From CAYXVF01 sp964468125 (GTDB lineage Bacteria; Myxococcota; XYA12-FULL-58-9; CAYXVF01): a stretch of DNA of 64,000 nucleotides. This document shows positions 43,201-51,750 of this stretch, piece by piece; position 1 is the first letter of the stretch, and the number at the start of each line of letters is the position of its first letter. Under the pieces are notes generated by a model. The model worked only from the letters and a program-made list of their open reading frames with translations, was not told the origin of the DNA and searched no databases. The position numbers and the translations under genes are program-made. The stretch spans positions 7,067 to 71,066 of the forward strand of contig CAYXVF010000019.1 in NCBI GenBank assembly GCA_964468125.1, written 5' to 3'.

Positions 43201-44534
43201 CCCGCGGTACGCAGACAATAGCGTGACCGTCCGTCGAGGTGGTCCAGGAAACACAGCTCGGCGCTGTCGAGGCTGAGCGCATCGTCTGCGGTTTGAAGGC
43301 GGGTCGTGGTCAGCTCGAAGACCGTTTCTCGCTCTCCGTCCGCGCCCTCGACGGTTCGGAGGGTCGCTGATTCAATGTGTAGAGATTCGCTCGCGCTGAC
43401 GAGCGCCAGCTCTTCGAGCGTCCGGGCGAATTGCGACCCGCCCTGAGCGAGCCCAATCTCCCGTCCCGTGTCCGCTCCAAAAATCAGCCCGTCGCTGGCG
43501 TAGAGTAGCCGGTCCCCCTCGATGGCGAGCGCGAGGGGATGGGTCTGGAGAATTCGTGCATCGTCGAGCTCGATTCGCGTATCGCCCTCATCGCCGGTGA
43601 CGTCGACTCGAGCTCGACGCGCACCCAGGACCGCGGCAGGGGCGTCCCGATCGCCGGAGCGCTGAATCCCGTCGACGAAGACGTCCGCAAACTCGTCAGC
43701 GACCCGAAGGCGCTCAAAGAGCCGCGGGGCACGCTCGCACTCCAGGTGGAGCACGCCTTCGTCGGCGAGTACCAGGCCGTTCGCCGTGCGGATCAACATT
43801 CCGTCGGATTTCGCGACCACCCTGCCGGCATGCCCACCGATGCGGCTGCCCGCCGGGAGAAGGAAGCGATTGTCCGATTCGTCGACGTACTCGAAAGGCA
43901 CGGGGAGCACGGTCTCGAGCTCAGGCTCGGCGAGGGCGCGCCGCACGAGAGCGTCCATCCAGTGAAGCCTCGAAGAGTCGTCCCGCTTTGCCCAGGCGAG
44001 GGCGCTCTCGGTCAGAATCGTCCGGGTGAGCTCCGTGGCCCGCTGGAGCGCAGGGGGCGCCTGTATCGGAGCGCGAACGTCCCGAATCTCCCCGTCCTGC
44101 GTCAGAACACGCAACCCCTCGCGGTCGGCGAGGTGTGCGAGGATCGCATCCCCAAGGGCTTTGGCCTGTGCCCCGGCGGCACGCGCCAGGGTCGGATGGT
44201 CCGCGACGGCGCGCAGGAGCGCAACCGTCGCGCGCGCGATTCTCTCGAGAGCCAGAATCGAGCCGTCATCCCCGTGCAGGGCCTCGTGGAGCGCTCGTTG
44301 TCGGCCACGGAATCGACCGGCACTGGCGGTACCGACGTCCGCGCTCGCCGCTCGGCCGGCCATCGCGAGCGCTCTCAGGCGGCGTTGGAGCTCGGGCTGC
44401 CCGCCGAGATGGAAAGCGACCTCGCCCACGAGGGCGGCATCGGCGCGGAGCTGCGATTCTTCGATCTCTTCGAGGACGGCCCCGGGGCGCATTGACTCCG
44501 TCCGGGGATCTGTTGGTCCGCCTAATCCGCTCAT
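40287..44534 (-). CDS. 1415-aa beta-repeat protein, unknown function
   Basis: 1415 aa, ATG start, no signal peptide or transmembrane segment seen. The first ~215 residues are helical (RQRALHEALHGDD, TLARAAGAQAKALGDAILAHL). The remaining 1200 form an unbroken array of short beta-hairpin units with DGRV, G-x-L-x-V, EDGRALLES and similar turns, many Asp/Glu and few Cys. The pattern (GTLAIRSMEDGG, DGRVRALYEGEGALVV) resembles OstA/LptA-type beta-taco or jellyroll folds, but with no match I can name. No catalytic motif. It precedes pldA on the same strand. The function is unknown; a long beta-filament or lipid-handling scaffold is one guess. Confidence 0.85.
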   Translation of the reverse strand: MSGLGGPTDPRTESMRPGAVLEEIEESQLRADAALVGEVAFHLGGQPELQRRLRALAMAGRAASADVGTASAGRFRGRQRALHEALHGDDGSILALERIARATVALLRAVADHPTLARAAGAQAKALGDAILAHLADREGLRVLTQDGEIRDVRAPIQAPPALQRATELTRTILTESALAWAKRDDSSRLHWMDALVRRALAEPELETVLPVPFEYVDESDNRFLLPAGSRIGGHAGRVVAKSDGMLIRTANGLVLADEGVLHLECERAPRLFERLRVADEFADVFVDGIQRSGDRDAPAAVLGARRARVDVTGDEGDTRIELDDARILQTHPLALAIEGDRLLYASDGLIFGADTGREIGLAQGGSQFARTLEELALVSASESLHIESATLRTVEGADGERETVFELTTTRLQTADDALSLDSAELCFLDHLDGRSRYCLRTAGLTGRLAGFDVDAQGVSTLFVMVAADGEPASIVLANPSTVSFSRDERTLAVTDGRVRALYEGEGALVVNLDALKTSLRDGDELFSVELGRVTLDQGVDGSGRLQVTGKLLDGRVGGVHLSGGDLGVEVNLGEGGSAEEIFVTGRSVTVGDGISDLIAHEASLRIGLDPRQRLSSVDHETGLTELCSSDMGTMTLRGASALELDYQGRRLAMIRADTEDLAWTQPDGSQLDLRGALATLELDEEAAPARATLETGALAWRGTDGVEVTSFGLGGQVEFSPDGGMLQATAGAQGMTIRTNGGIAQIEGGTLVARYAEDGSFEHAVVEAQRTEYFSSASGTFTVERGTLAIRSMEDGGTETVFDASELRHQHGGDFMRLVSGRLVLAQDTEGHSVLDGEFSEATLGTSNSEFDLSPAAELHVEIDAEAGFTRLAGDVRKAHHRSDSDDLLIHEARFDGAFVDGTLSAFDAEGTVHYERRSGITLDAERARVSLSPLEDGGSELLVSGEDLKIRVEGHRFASDGKAEVGFLMDEAGKVELVRASTKRFAVTDGPRRYAFDDAELGIAHDGNVHLIDGRMHIFLGAEEVGELRGSDALLDFEYDGMLARVQLLSSGAYLTGEFGTIRATENRATAWFSEKRLSCVVVSGGAVSLELENGLDLDLENSRASLVYDDQGNPTLTVEDGRALLESEFGRLTLPAGFELTARQDRERTLLAGATPNAVLERHADVLAVNDFTMTMEIGSEGFEHLTARGSAHFEHPDRRVRLSGGALDISYDKSTDRMVYAGDLGAFRMVNGELSMIPNGKSSRIELGASLCGALTGTRFELAMKGHRLESLRFEDATAELEVNDASNDEVSSVRFAHQTFSALREHDGSTRLSLKPPDDKDPRTLIGIGDRELEFMGASAISLHLTDDGRLAEADGFVVSLPGTARIENRSSGIAATSVGVDVDTKPSRVHVALDGGVVLSIDRGVGLH

Positions 44535-44706
44535 CTTCCTGCCATCGTTCTTCCTCCAGTGTGTCCCCTTTCACCCGACGTTGCATGTGCAAGCGATGAG
44601 ATTCGGGCGTCGCGCGAGCCCCCGGCCCCCGTGTGGGGCTGAGTAGGGAACCATGACACAAAGAGTCGCTTGACCCCGTCAGATCGCCCCAATACCCTGC
44701 GATTCG

Positions 44707-45297
44707 ATGAAGACGTTGGGAATCATCGCTTTGCTCTTCGCCGCGGCACCTGTCTCTGCTGGCGAGCCGCAGGTGTTCCTGAATGGCGTCAACATCGATG
44801 GGGTGAACAACAAGGTCTTCTACAACGCGAAGGTTCAGATCGACGCGAAGGGCAACATCTACATCACCACGGGCGAGGGGGCTGCGGCACCAGACACACG
44901 AACCGCCTCCGCGAACCCCGCGGTCGAGGAAGGCAAGCCGCCCACTCGGCGCTACTGGCTGGTGACAGAAAAGGCCGCCCCTGGAATGTCACAGTACGAC
45001 GTCGATCTGTTCGTCAACGGAAAGTGGATTCGACGCTTTCTCGACCGGGAGGACCACGTGGTCATGGAGATCACAAAGCACCTCACGACCGGCAAGAACA
45101 CACTGCACTTCGTTGCGAAGAAGAACATGGGCAATGCGCGCCGGAGCACCTCGCCCCAGCACTACTTCCGAATCGTCGTGGGCGAGGGCAGCAAGGGCGG
45201 GCGAAACGTGATGATCAGCCGAAAGCTCGTCGACTACAAGCGTACCGCGCTCGAGACCGACAGCTTCAAAGACGCCTACACCATCACCGTGTACTGA
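44707..45297 (+). CDS. Secreted protein of unknown function
   Basis: 196 aa. Signal peptide MKTLGIIALLFAAAPVSA, cleavage before GE. The mature protein starts QVFLNGVNIDGV and has a beta-rich core (YWLVTEKAAPGMSQYDVDLFVN, RRFLDREDHVVMEI, NTLHFVAKKN) resembling a carbohydrate- or protein-binding sandwich. No Cys in the mature part. No family is named with confidence. A weak TTGACC/TACCCT pair with 17-nt spacing lies about 14-40 bp before the ATG. Confidence 0.75.
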   Translation: MKTLGIIALLFAAAPVSAGEPQVFLNGVNIDGVNNKVFYNAKVQIDAKGNIYITTGEGAAAPDTRTASANPAVEEGKPPTRRYWLVTEKAAPGMSQYDVDLFVNGKWIRRFLDREDHVVMEITKHLTTGKNTLHFVAKKNMGNARRSTSPQHYFRIVVGEGSKGGRNVMISRKLVDYKRTALETDSFKDAYTITVY

Positions 45298-45347
45298 AAG
45301 AGCGCCGGAAATTTGACCGGGTGCGATCTGCCGCTTAGCGTCGGCGC

Positions 45348-46124
45348 ATGGTGCGTTTATCTATGACTTCGACCCTCGCGGTCCTTCTTGGCGCCTGCGC
45401 GACTACCGGTGCCGTCGACTCGCAGGCAGCCGTGGCCCACTACGACCTCGGTGTCAGCGAGCTTCGTCAGGGGCAGCCTCGGGACGCGCTGCGCAGCCTG
45501 ACCAAGGCGGTGGAGGCGGACCCCGAAATGGCTCGCGCCCACAACGCCCTGGGGCTCGTTTATCACGCCCTCGGTCGCGACGAAGAGGGGCTCGTGCATT
45601 ATGAGGAGGCGGTGGACCTCGACCCGGAGTTCTCCGAAGCGTTCAACAACATGGGGATCCTGCTCGCCGACCTCGGGCGCTACGACGAAGCGATCGAAGC
45701 CTTTGAGACGGCTTTGAACGACGTCCTCTATCGCTACCCGACCCACGCGGAGGCGAACATGGGCTGGGCTTACTACAAGCGAGGTGACGTCGAGAGCGCG
45801 GTTCGTCACCTGCGCAACGCGGTCGCAACCAACCCGAAATTCTGCCGCGGCTATGAGTGGCTCGCTGTGATCGGTATCGAGCAACACCGGCCGGACCAGG
45901 CGGTGGCGAACGTGCATCGATTCGAGAAACACTGTGTGGCGGACGAAACACTTGCGAGCCAGATTCCGGCGACCTACCGCCAGGAAATGAGCTTCTACCT
46001 CGCCCGCGGCTATCATGAGCTAGGCGATACGACCGCCGCCAAAAAGAGCTATGCGGACTGCGCCCTCGCGGGTGAGACCTCGGTCGGCATCAAGTGCGCT
46101 CAGAGCCTGCGCAGCTTGCGTTGA
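45348..46124 (+). CDS. Tgl/PilW-like TPR lipoprotein (type IV pilus secretin assembly)
   Basis: 258 aa. Signal peptide with lipobox LLGAC, then about six TPRs: AHYDLGVSELRQGQPRDALR, AHNALGLVYHALGRDEEGL, AFNNMGILLADLGRYDEAI, ANMGWAYYKRGDVESAV, then GYEWLAVIGIEQHRPDQAV and FYLARGYHELGDTTAA. Cys residues between the last repeats are conserved in Tgl-type proteins. Myxococcus Tgl is an outer-membrane lipoprotein needed to assemble the PilQ secretin for social motility; PilW/PilF is the counterpart elsewhere. No pil genes are nearby, so the role rests on the pattern. Confidence 0.8.
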   Translation: MVRLSMTSTLAVLLGACATTGAVDSQAAVAHYDLGVSELRQGQPRDALRSLTKAVEADPEMARAHNALGLVYHALGRDEEGLVHYEEAVDLDPEFSEAFNNMGILLADLGRYDEAIEAFETALNDVLYRYPTHAEANMGWAYYKRGDVESAVRHLRNAVATNPKFCRGYEWLAVIGIEQHRPDQAVANVHRFEKHCVADETLASQIPATYRQEMSFYLARGYHELGDTTAAKKSYADCALAGETSVGIKCAQSLRSLR

Positions 46125-46166
46125 TGTGTTCTAGCCACTCGCTCAACATCTGATTATTTAGACGCG

Positions 46167-46850
46167 GTGAGAGACCGCCGCACGCTCGAGCTCGAAGGGC
46201 TCGTCCTGAGCACCCGCGACTTCAGCGACTCCCATCGCATCGTCGAGGTGCTGACGGCGGAGGAGGGTCGGATTTCGCTTCTCGCCCGCGGCGGACGTGC
46301 GTCGAAGCGACGCTTTGCCGGGGCACTCGACTTGTTCGTTTCCCTCCGACTTCAGGTCTCCACCGGGGGCAATCTGTGGTCGCTCTCGGCGGCGGACGTG
46401 CTCAATGCGCGGATCGAGATCCGCCGCGATCTCGATGCGCTCGCCCGGTCGAGCCTTCTCGTGGAGCTCACGCGAGCGCTTGCGCCAGAGCATCAGTCCT
46501 CGCCCGACCTCTACGGCGTCCTGACGGAGGCCCTCGACCGGGTGAGCCATGGCGACTGCGCGGGAGCGGCCTCGGCCTACCCGGCATTGCTGGCCGCCGC
46601 GGGGGTGCTCCCGGACGTGTCGGTCTGTGTGCGTTGTGGTGCTGACGCTCCTGGCAGTGTTCGGGACGACGGCTTTGTGTGCACGCGGTGCTCTCCCGCA
46701 CGTGGCGCGTTATCCGACTCGGTCCGACGGGTGTGGTCTGGGGAACGCTGCGCGGATGCGGCGCTCGGCGATGCGGTAGAAGACGCGGTCCTGGATTTCG
46801 CCGAGCGGACCATGGGGATTCGTTTCAAGAGCCGCCACCTGCGATTGTAA
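46167..46850 (+). CDS. recO: DNA repair protein RecO
   Basis: 227 aa. RecO loads RecA with RecR on gapped DNA. The N-terminal OB fold is EGLVLSTRDFSDSHRIVEVL with GRISLLARGGRASKRRF, the helical middle follows, and a zinc site in the C-terminal half is formed by CVRCG and CTRC. GTG start. Length is slightly short of the usual 240-260 aa. Confidence 0.88.
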   Translation: MRDRRTLELEGLVLSTRDFSDSHRIVEVLTAEEGRISLLARGGRASKRRFAGALDLFVSLRLQVSTGGNLWSLSAADVLNARIEIRRDLDALARSSLLVELTRALAPEHQSSPDLYGVLTEALDRVSHGDCAGAASAYPALLAAAGVLPDVSVCVRCGADAPGSVRDDGFVCTRCSPARGALSDSVRRVWSGERCADAALGDAVEDAVLDFAERTMGIRFKSRHLRL

Positions 46851-46914
46851 ATCTCGAGCGACGACTGTTTCCTTCCGCCTTCTATTTTGCCGAAAATGCG
46901 AGTAGCACGTGGCT

Positions 46915-49284
46915 ATGACTCACCTCCTCGTCCTCCTGCTCGTGTCCCAGAGCGGGCAGGTTCGCGCGACTGACTTGAATGTCGGTGGAGCGGCGGACGT
47001 ACGCGGCTATCGCCGTGGAGTCGACGCGCTGGTTTATGACCCTGCCGCTGGTGCCTTTGCTGACGGATTCGAGCTGCAGTACCGCCAGCGTTTTGCGGAC
47101 GATCAACGCTCCTTCTACGGGGTTCAAGCGGTGCTTCCGGGTCCGCTCACCCTCGGCTTTGGCTACGACTGGTTCCCGGACGACAGCAGCCGAATCGAGC
47201 GTGCCACGGTCAATTTCGCTTTGCGCGGCGGCCCTTTCGCCCTAGGGGCGTCCTATCAGCGCTATCGCGCATTGCGCGGGGGACTCAGTGACGGCGGCGT
47301 TTGGAACCTCGGTTTCTTCACCGAAGCCACTCGTTGGCTGACCCTGTCCGCCGGGATAGACGCGGTCAACTCGCCGGAAGTGTTGAACGAGCGCCAACGT
47401 TTTGCCTATCGCCTGGGCGGCTCGTTGCGACCCTGGCTGGGGGCGCCATGGCTCACCCTCGGTGGGGAGACCCGTTTCGACGGCGACGACCTGGAGTGGG
47501 GGAGCACGCGTGCGGTCGTCGACGTGGCCTTTCGGACGATTCACGGTTTCGCCGCTTATGACTTCAATCAGGAACAAGCCTGGTTTGGGCTCTCGATCGG
47601 GCTCGGCGGTGTCGATGCGCGGGCGAGCGTGGGAACCCGTCAGGCTGACGCGGCGCCGGATGAGCCGATCGGCGCCGTCGCCGTGACTCTGCGAGCGAAC
47701 CCTGCGGGAACTCCACTCATCGAGCCGCGCAAAACCGTCGAAGTCGTGCTGAGCGGCGATCTTCGCCGCGACGGCGGCTGGTTCCGAGGAGACGAGGAGG
47801 TCTCACCGATCTCCTACGAGCTGGCACGCCTCGCCGAGGATCCGAGCGTGGAGCGGGTGGTCGTCAGTATCGGTGCACTCAATGTAGGTCCCGCCGCGCT
47901 CCAGTCCGTGCGCGAGAGCCTGGCGCGTTTGAAGGCGGCCGGGAAACGGGTCGAGGCCGAGATGAGCTACGTCGACGAACGGGGCTACATGATCGCCGCG
48001 GCTGCGGATGTGATTCGCGTCGATCCATCGGCGATTCTGCGGATCGACGGTTTTGCGGTCACGCGTCGTTTCTACGCTGAGGCGCTCAGCAAGATCGGAG
48101 TTCGCTTCACCGCGATCGCCATCGGCGACTACAAGACCGCGCCTGACCCCTTTACGCGGACGGAGCCGCGTCCGGAGGACGACGAGGTCACCAATGAGCT
48201 GCTCGATTACTTCTACGGTCGGCTGGTGGCGGTACTGGTCGAGGACCGGGGCAAGAGCGAAGAAGAAGCGAAGGCCCTGATCGACCGAGGGATCTACACC
48301 GCGAAGGATGCGATCGAGGTGGGTCTGGCCGACGAGCTCCTGTACCCGGACGACCCGAAGGAGGTCCCCGAGCTGCGGGATCGCGGCACCTCCCTGGCCA
48401 ATACGCAAAGGCCGAGCGAGCTTTGGGGAACGCCGTCCGCGGTTGCCGTCGTGCCCGTCGTGGGCTCGATCACCTCCGGCTCGGACTCGCCGCTTCCGAG
48501 CATGGGCGGCGCGACTTCCGGCCGGGTGGTCGAGCGCCTCGAACGAGTGATGCGCGACGAATCGGTCGAGGCGGTGGTCCTCTTCATCAACAGCCCCGGC
48601 GGCGAAGTCGGGGCGAGCGATGTCATGTGGCGCGCCATCAAACGTCTTGCTGCACGCAAACCGGTGATCACCTGCATGGGAAATGTCGCAGCTTCCGGTG
48701 GTTATTGGATCGCGACGGCGACCGACACCATCGTCGCACAGCCCGGAACAATCACGGGCTCCATCGGGATCTTCCAGCTCAAGCCGGACATCGAAAAACT
48801 CTATGACATGCTCGACATCACCACGGTCGTCGACAAACGCGGCGCTCTCGCGGACATCGACAGCGAAACGCGAGCGGCCACGGAGGAGGAGATCGCTCAG
48901 GCCCGTGTGGTGATCGAAAAAGAATACGACCGGTTTATCGAGAAGGTCGCGGTTGGCCGCGGACTCGAGCCTTCGCGCGTGCGAGAGATCGCAGGAGGCC
49001 GCGTGTATACCGGGGCGCGGGCGAAGGAACTCGGGTTGGTCGATGAGCTCGGCAGCCTCACCGACGCGATCGAGCTCGCGGCGGCTCGCGCTGGGCTTTC
49101 GGGCGAGTACGCGGTCAAGATCCCCTTTGGGCGCTCGCCCCTGCTTCGCACCTTTCAATCACTGGCGAGCGCGAATCCGAGCGCGGATCTCATCGACGCC
49201 GCAGAGCGCACGCTCGAGCGTGTTCGAGCATTCGAGGGCCTGAGCCTCGCGATTCTTCCCTTCGAATACGAGGTCGAGTGGTGA
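46915..49284 (+). CDS. sppA: SppA-type signal peptide peptidase fused to an N-terminal beta-barrel-like domain
   Basis: 789 aa. Signal peptide, then about 220 residues in alternating aromatic/Gly beta strands (FYGVQAVLPGPLTLGFGYDWF, LRGGPFALGASYQRY, WLTLGGETRF) that look like an outer-membrane barrel. A full-length SppA (S49) module follows: Lys in GDYKTAPDPF near residue 407 and Ser in NVAASGGYW near 594 form the Ser/Lys dyad of the 67-kDa type (E. coli Lys209 and Ser409). SppA degrades cleaved signal peptides and other membrane peptides. The barrel is not part of known SppA. ATG 46915 or GTG 46909 could start it. It overlaps the next gene by 4 bp. Confidence 0.88.
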   Translation: MTHLLVLLLVSQSGQVRATDLNVGGAADVRGYRRGVDALVYDPAAGAFADGFELQYRQRFADDQRSFYGVQAVLPGPLTLGFGYDWFPDDSSRIERATVNFALRGGPFALGASYQRYRALRGGLSDGGVWNLGFFTEATRWLTLSAGIDAVNSPEVLNERQRFAYRLGGSLRPWLGAPWLTLGGETRFDGDDLEWGSTRAVVDVAFRTIHGFAAYDFNQEQAWFGLSIGLGGVDARASVGTRQADAAPDEPIGAVAVTLRANPAGTPLIEPRKTVEVVLSGDLRRDGGWFRGDEEVSPISYELARLAEDPSVERVVVSIGALNVGPAALQSVRESLARLKAAGKRVEAEMSYVDERGYMIAAAADVIRVDPSAILRIDGFAVTRRFYAEALSKIGVRFTAIAIGDYKTAPDPFTRTEPRPEDDEVTNELLDYFYGRLVAVLVEDRGKSEEEAKALIDRGIYTAKDAIEVGLADELLYPDDPKEVPELRDRGTSLANTQRPSELWGTPSAVAVVPVVGSITSGSDSPLPSMGGATSGRVVERLERVMRDESVEAVVLFINSPGGEVGASDVMWRAIKRLAARKPVITCMGNVAASGGYWIATATDTIVAQPGTITGSIGIFQLKPDIEKLYDMLDITTVVDKRGALADIDSETRAATEEEIAQARVVIEKEYDRFIEKVAVGRGLEPSRVREIAGGRVYTGARAKELGLVDELGSLTDAIELAAARAGLSGEYAVKIPFGRSPLLRTFQSLASANPSADLIDAAERTLERVRAFEGLSLAILPFEYEVEW

Positions 49285-50774
49285 GCGCGATGACGAGCTC
49301 GCCCCTAGGGCCGATGCTCTTCGGAGCCGAGGTCCTGAGACAGATCGCGATGGAGCGGCGTTCTGCGGAGCTGCGTTGGATCGCGCAAGACAAGGCGTAC
49401 ATCCTACACTTCTCGGGCGGCGCTCCTTCAGGCTACGTCGCGCCGTCGGGGACAGCGACCCGTGATCCTGAGACCGTGCGCAAAGTTCTTCGCGCCTTCG
49501 CCGTCTCCATAGACGGCTTCGTGCAGCTCGCCCCCTTCGAGCTCGACGCGCCGCTGTCCATGGACACCCTCGGCGAGGCGCTCGTTGCGGTCCTTCACGG
49601 CATGCCAGAACGCGTGGTTGCGCAGATTCTCGAGTCGCGAAGTGCACGCTACTATGTTGCGGGGGCACGCTACGACGCGATCGCGAACGCGATCACCGCG
49701 AGCCGGGGACCGCTGTTGCCGAAACCGTCGGCGCCCGTCGCCCTCGGCACCGTCACGCGAAACGTATCGATCGAAGCGCGTCGCGCATGGTTGTGTTTGC
49801 TCGCCTTCGGAGCGGTCGACCAGACCCGTACCCCGCAGCAGCAGCAGCCGACGACCGGGGCTGCACCCTCGTCAGAATCACAGCCCTCCGCACGCCATGG
49901 GGTTTCGGTCTCGCAAGTGATGGGGGCGCAGCCACGTGCCGCCTCCAAGAGCGAGCCCAAAGCAGCCAACAAGCGGAAGCCCGAGACGGAGATGGAGAAG
50001 AAGGCGCACCTGTTGCGACTGGCGCTCCCCACCGACCCGGACGCGGTGCATGCAGCCCTGGACCTGAAGAAGCGCCTCAACAGTATGTTCGACAAGAGCC
50101 ACTACGAAGTCTTGGGCATTCCGCGCACCGCCTCGAAGGACACGATTCGCTCGGCCTATTTCGAGCTCGCCAAGTCCTATCACCTCGACCGCTTCTCCAA
50201 CGTGTCCTTAGGCGACTATCGGCAAGTCGCCGAAGAGGTTTTTCGAAAGATTTCAGAAGCGTCGCGGGTCTTGAGCGATGACAACGAGCGGTCGAACTAC
50301 GACGTCTATCTCGACCGAAAAGAGAAGGGCCTTCCCACCGACGTCAACGTGATCCTCGAAGCGGACAATTTGTTTCAGCGCGGCAAGATGATGGTCGACC
50401 GCGGACAGGGAGCGAATGCCTACAAGGATTTGGCCCGCGCCGCGGAGCTCATCGGAGCGGACACGACTTATCAAGCCTATCACGCCTACGCGAAGTACCT
50501 TGCCTTGGGGAGCTCCTGTTTTCAGGAGGTGCGCGACAGTCTCCAGGAGGTGATCAAGAAGGAAGCCCGCCACGGCAGCGCCCACGATTTTCTGGGTCGC
50601 ATCTACCGGGCGGAAGGCAACTTGAAGGCGGCGGCGAGCCATCTGCAAAAGGCGATCGATATCTCGCCGAAGAACGCGGACGCCAAACGCGAGTTGCGCG
50701 TGGTTCAGATGCGTTTGAACAAACAGACGGACGACGGCAAGGGCGGCTTCCTAAAGGGATTGCTCAAGCGCTAG
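49281..50774 (+). CDS. PATAN-like, J-domain and TPR protein
   Basis: 497 aa if the GTG overlapping the sppA stop is used; ATG 49290 is the alternative. The N-terminal 120 residues (LFGAEVLRQIAMERRSAEL, KAYILHFSGGAPSGYVAPSG) resemble PATAN/DUF4388. A linker of Gln and Ser precedes a J domain (HYEVLGIPRTASKDTIRSAY to NYDVYLDRKE) in which the HPD motif reads His301-Leu302-Asp303. The C-terminal part holds TPRs (HDFLGRIYRAEGNLKAAASH). J domains stimulate DnaK; changing HPD usually stops this. No signal peptide. Confidence 0.8.
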   Translation: MSAMTSSPLGPMLFGAEVLRQIAMERRSAELRWIAQDKAYILHFSGGAPSGYVAPSGTATRDPETVRKVLRAFAVSIDGFVQLAPFELDAPLSMDTLGEALVAVLHGMPERVVAQILESRSARYYVAGARYDAIANAITASRGPLLPKPSAPVALGTVTRNVSIEARRAWLCLLAFGAVDQTRTPQQQQPTTGAAPSSESQPSARHGVSVSQVMGAQPRAASKSEPKAANKRKPETEMEKKAHLLRLALPTDPDAVHAALDLKKRLNSMFDKSHYEVLGIPRTASKDTIRSAYFELAKSYHLDRFSNVSLGDYRQVAEEVFRKISEASRVLSDDNERSNYDVYLDRKEKGLPTDVNVILEADNLFQRGKMMVDRGQGANAYKDLARAAELIGADTTYQAYHAYAKYLALGSSCFQEVRDSLQEVIKKEARHGSAHDFLGRIYRAEGNLKAAASHLQKAIDISPKNADAKRELRVVQMRLNKQTDDGKGGFLKGLLKR

Positions 50775-51750
50775 GGGCGTCACCACTCGTGTGTCGAAGC
50801 TGCACGAGCGGGCTCTCTGCGTTTGGGCCCGGCGCTCCAAAGGCGGTCTTTGGCACGTCCGGAAGAACTCCGGCGCGTTCCCCGCTGCGCATGACGTTCG
50901 AGCTAAACGCGACGTGCCGATCGTCTCGGAAGGAGCAGTCGACGCAGATCGGCATGGCGTAGGTCTCGCGGCGCTCGTGAATCGCTCGCAGGCGGCGCAT
51001 CACCTCGCTGTTGAACGCCTCGCGCAGGGTCTCGCGCCCGACGTGCCCAACCACGTGCATGCGTGACGCGTCGACGCAGCAAATCCCGACGCGCCCGTCC
51101 CAGCACACGACCGCGTAGCGATAGAGATGCTGGCACGGATCGAAGTCGATGCTCGGCTCCTCGCCGAAGGCACGACGTCCCCAATTGAGGTCGTGCCACA
51201 CCTCGACGGTGACGTCGAAGCGCGACCAGAAGTTGATGAACGCGTCGACCTCTTTGTCCGCCGGCGGAACGCGTACGATCTGAACCACAACCTCGGTCTT
51301 GGCGTTCGAACGGGCCTTCTCGTCGAGCAGCTTGATCGTGTTGCGAACCACGAGGTCGTGCTTTTTCGATTTGCGGACGATTTCGTAGGTCTCTGGGGTC
51401 GCAGCCGCAACACTCACTGTCAGACGATCGACGCCCTGGCGCAGGATGAAGCGTCCTGTGTCGCGGGAGAGCAGATGGCCGTTGCTGATCAAATCGACGA
51501 AATGCTCGCCGCTCGACGACTTGATCCGTTCCACGGTGTGCCGAAAGGAGGGCGAGAGGAGGGGTTCGCCGATGCCGTGGAGTCGGAAGGTGCGCCCGGG
51601 TTCCGCCAACGTCTCGTCGAGGACCCGGTCCAGAAGCACCCGGTCCATGTCGCCCATGTTCAGCTTCTGCGGCAGCCGCGGACACATCACGCAGTCGAGA
51701 TTGCAGCGGTTCGACAGCTCGAGTTCGATCACCGTGGGAAACAGACTCAT
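50764..51750 (-). CDS. Radical SAM protein with SPASM-like C-terminus
   Basis: 328 aa. The [4Fe-4S]-SAM motif CNLDCVMC (C-x3-C-x2-C) starts at about residue 16. The C-terminus has Cys residues in the SPASM/Twitch arrangement (CQHLYR, CWDGRVGICC, CVDCSF), which bind auxiliary clusters. Such enzymes modify peptides or small molecules, and many act as maturases; the substrate is unknown. The ATG at 51750 overlaps the DinG-like stop (ATGA); a longer frame upstream lies inside that gene. It overlaps the convergent J-domain gene by 11 bp. Confidence 0.86.
   Translation of the reverse strand: MSLFPTVIELELSNRCNLDCVMCPRLPQKLNMGDMDRVLLDRVLDETLAEPGRTFRLHGIGEPLLSPSFRHTVERIKSSSGEHFVDLISNGHLLSRDTGRFILRQGVDRLTVSVAAATPETYEIVRKSKKHDLVVRNTIKLLDEKARSNAKTEVVVQIVRVPPADKEVDAFINFWSRFDVTVEVWHDLNWGRRAFGEEPSIDFDPCQHLYRYAVVCWDGRVGICCVDASRMHVVGHVGRETLREAFNSEVMRRLRAIHERRETYAMPICVDCSFRDDRHVAFSSNVMRSGERAGVLPDVPKTAFGAPGPNAESPLVQLRHTSGDAPSA

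Noticed and set aside
42033..44495. Plus-strand frames of 287 and 318 codons opposite the 1415-aa gene
   Set aside because: Antisense shadows; the minus-strand frame is far longer, continuous and has a consistent beta texture.
47803..49158. 451-codon minus-strand open frame opposite sppA
   Set aside because: Antisense to the SppA catalytic region.
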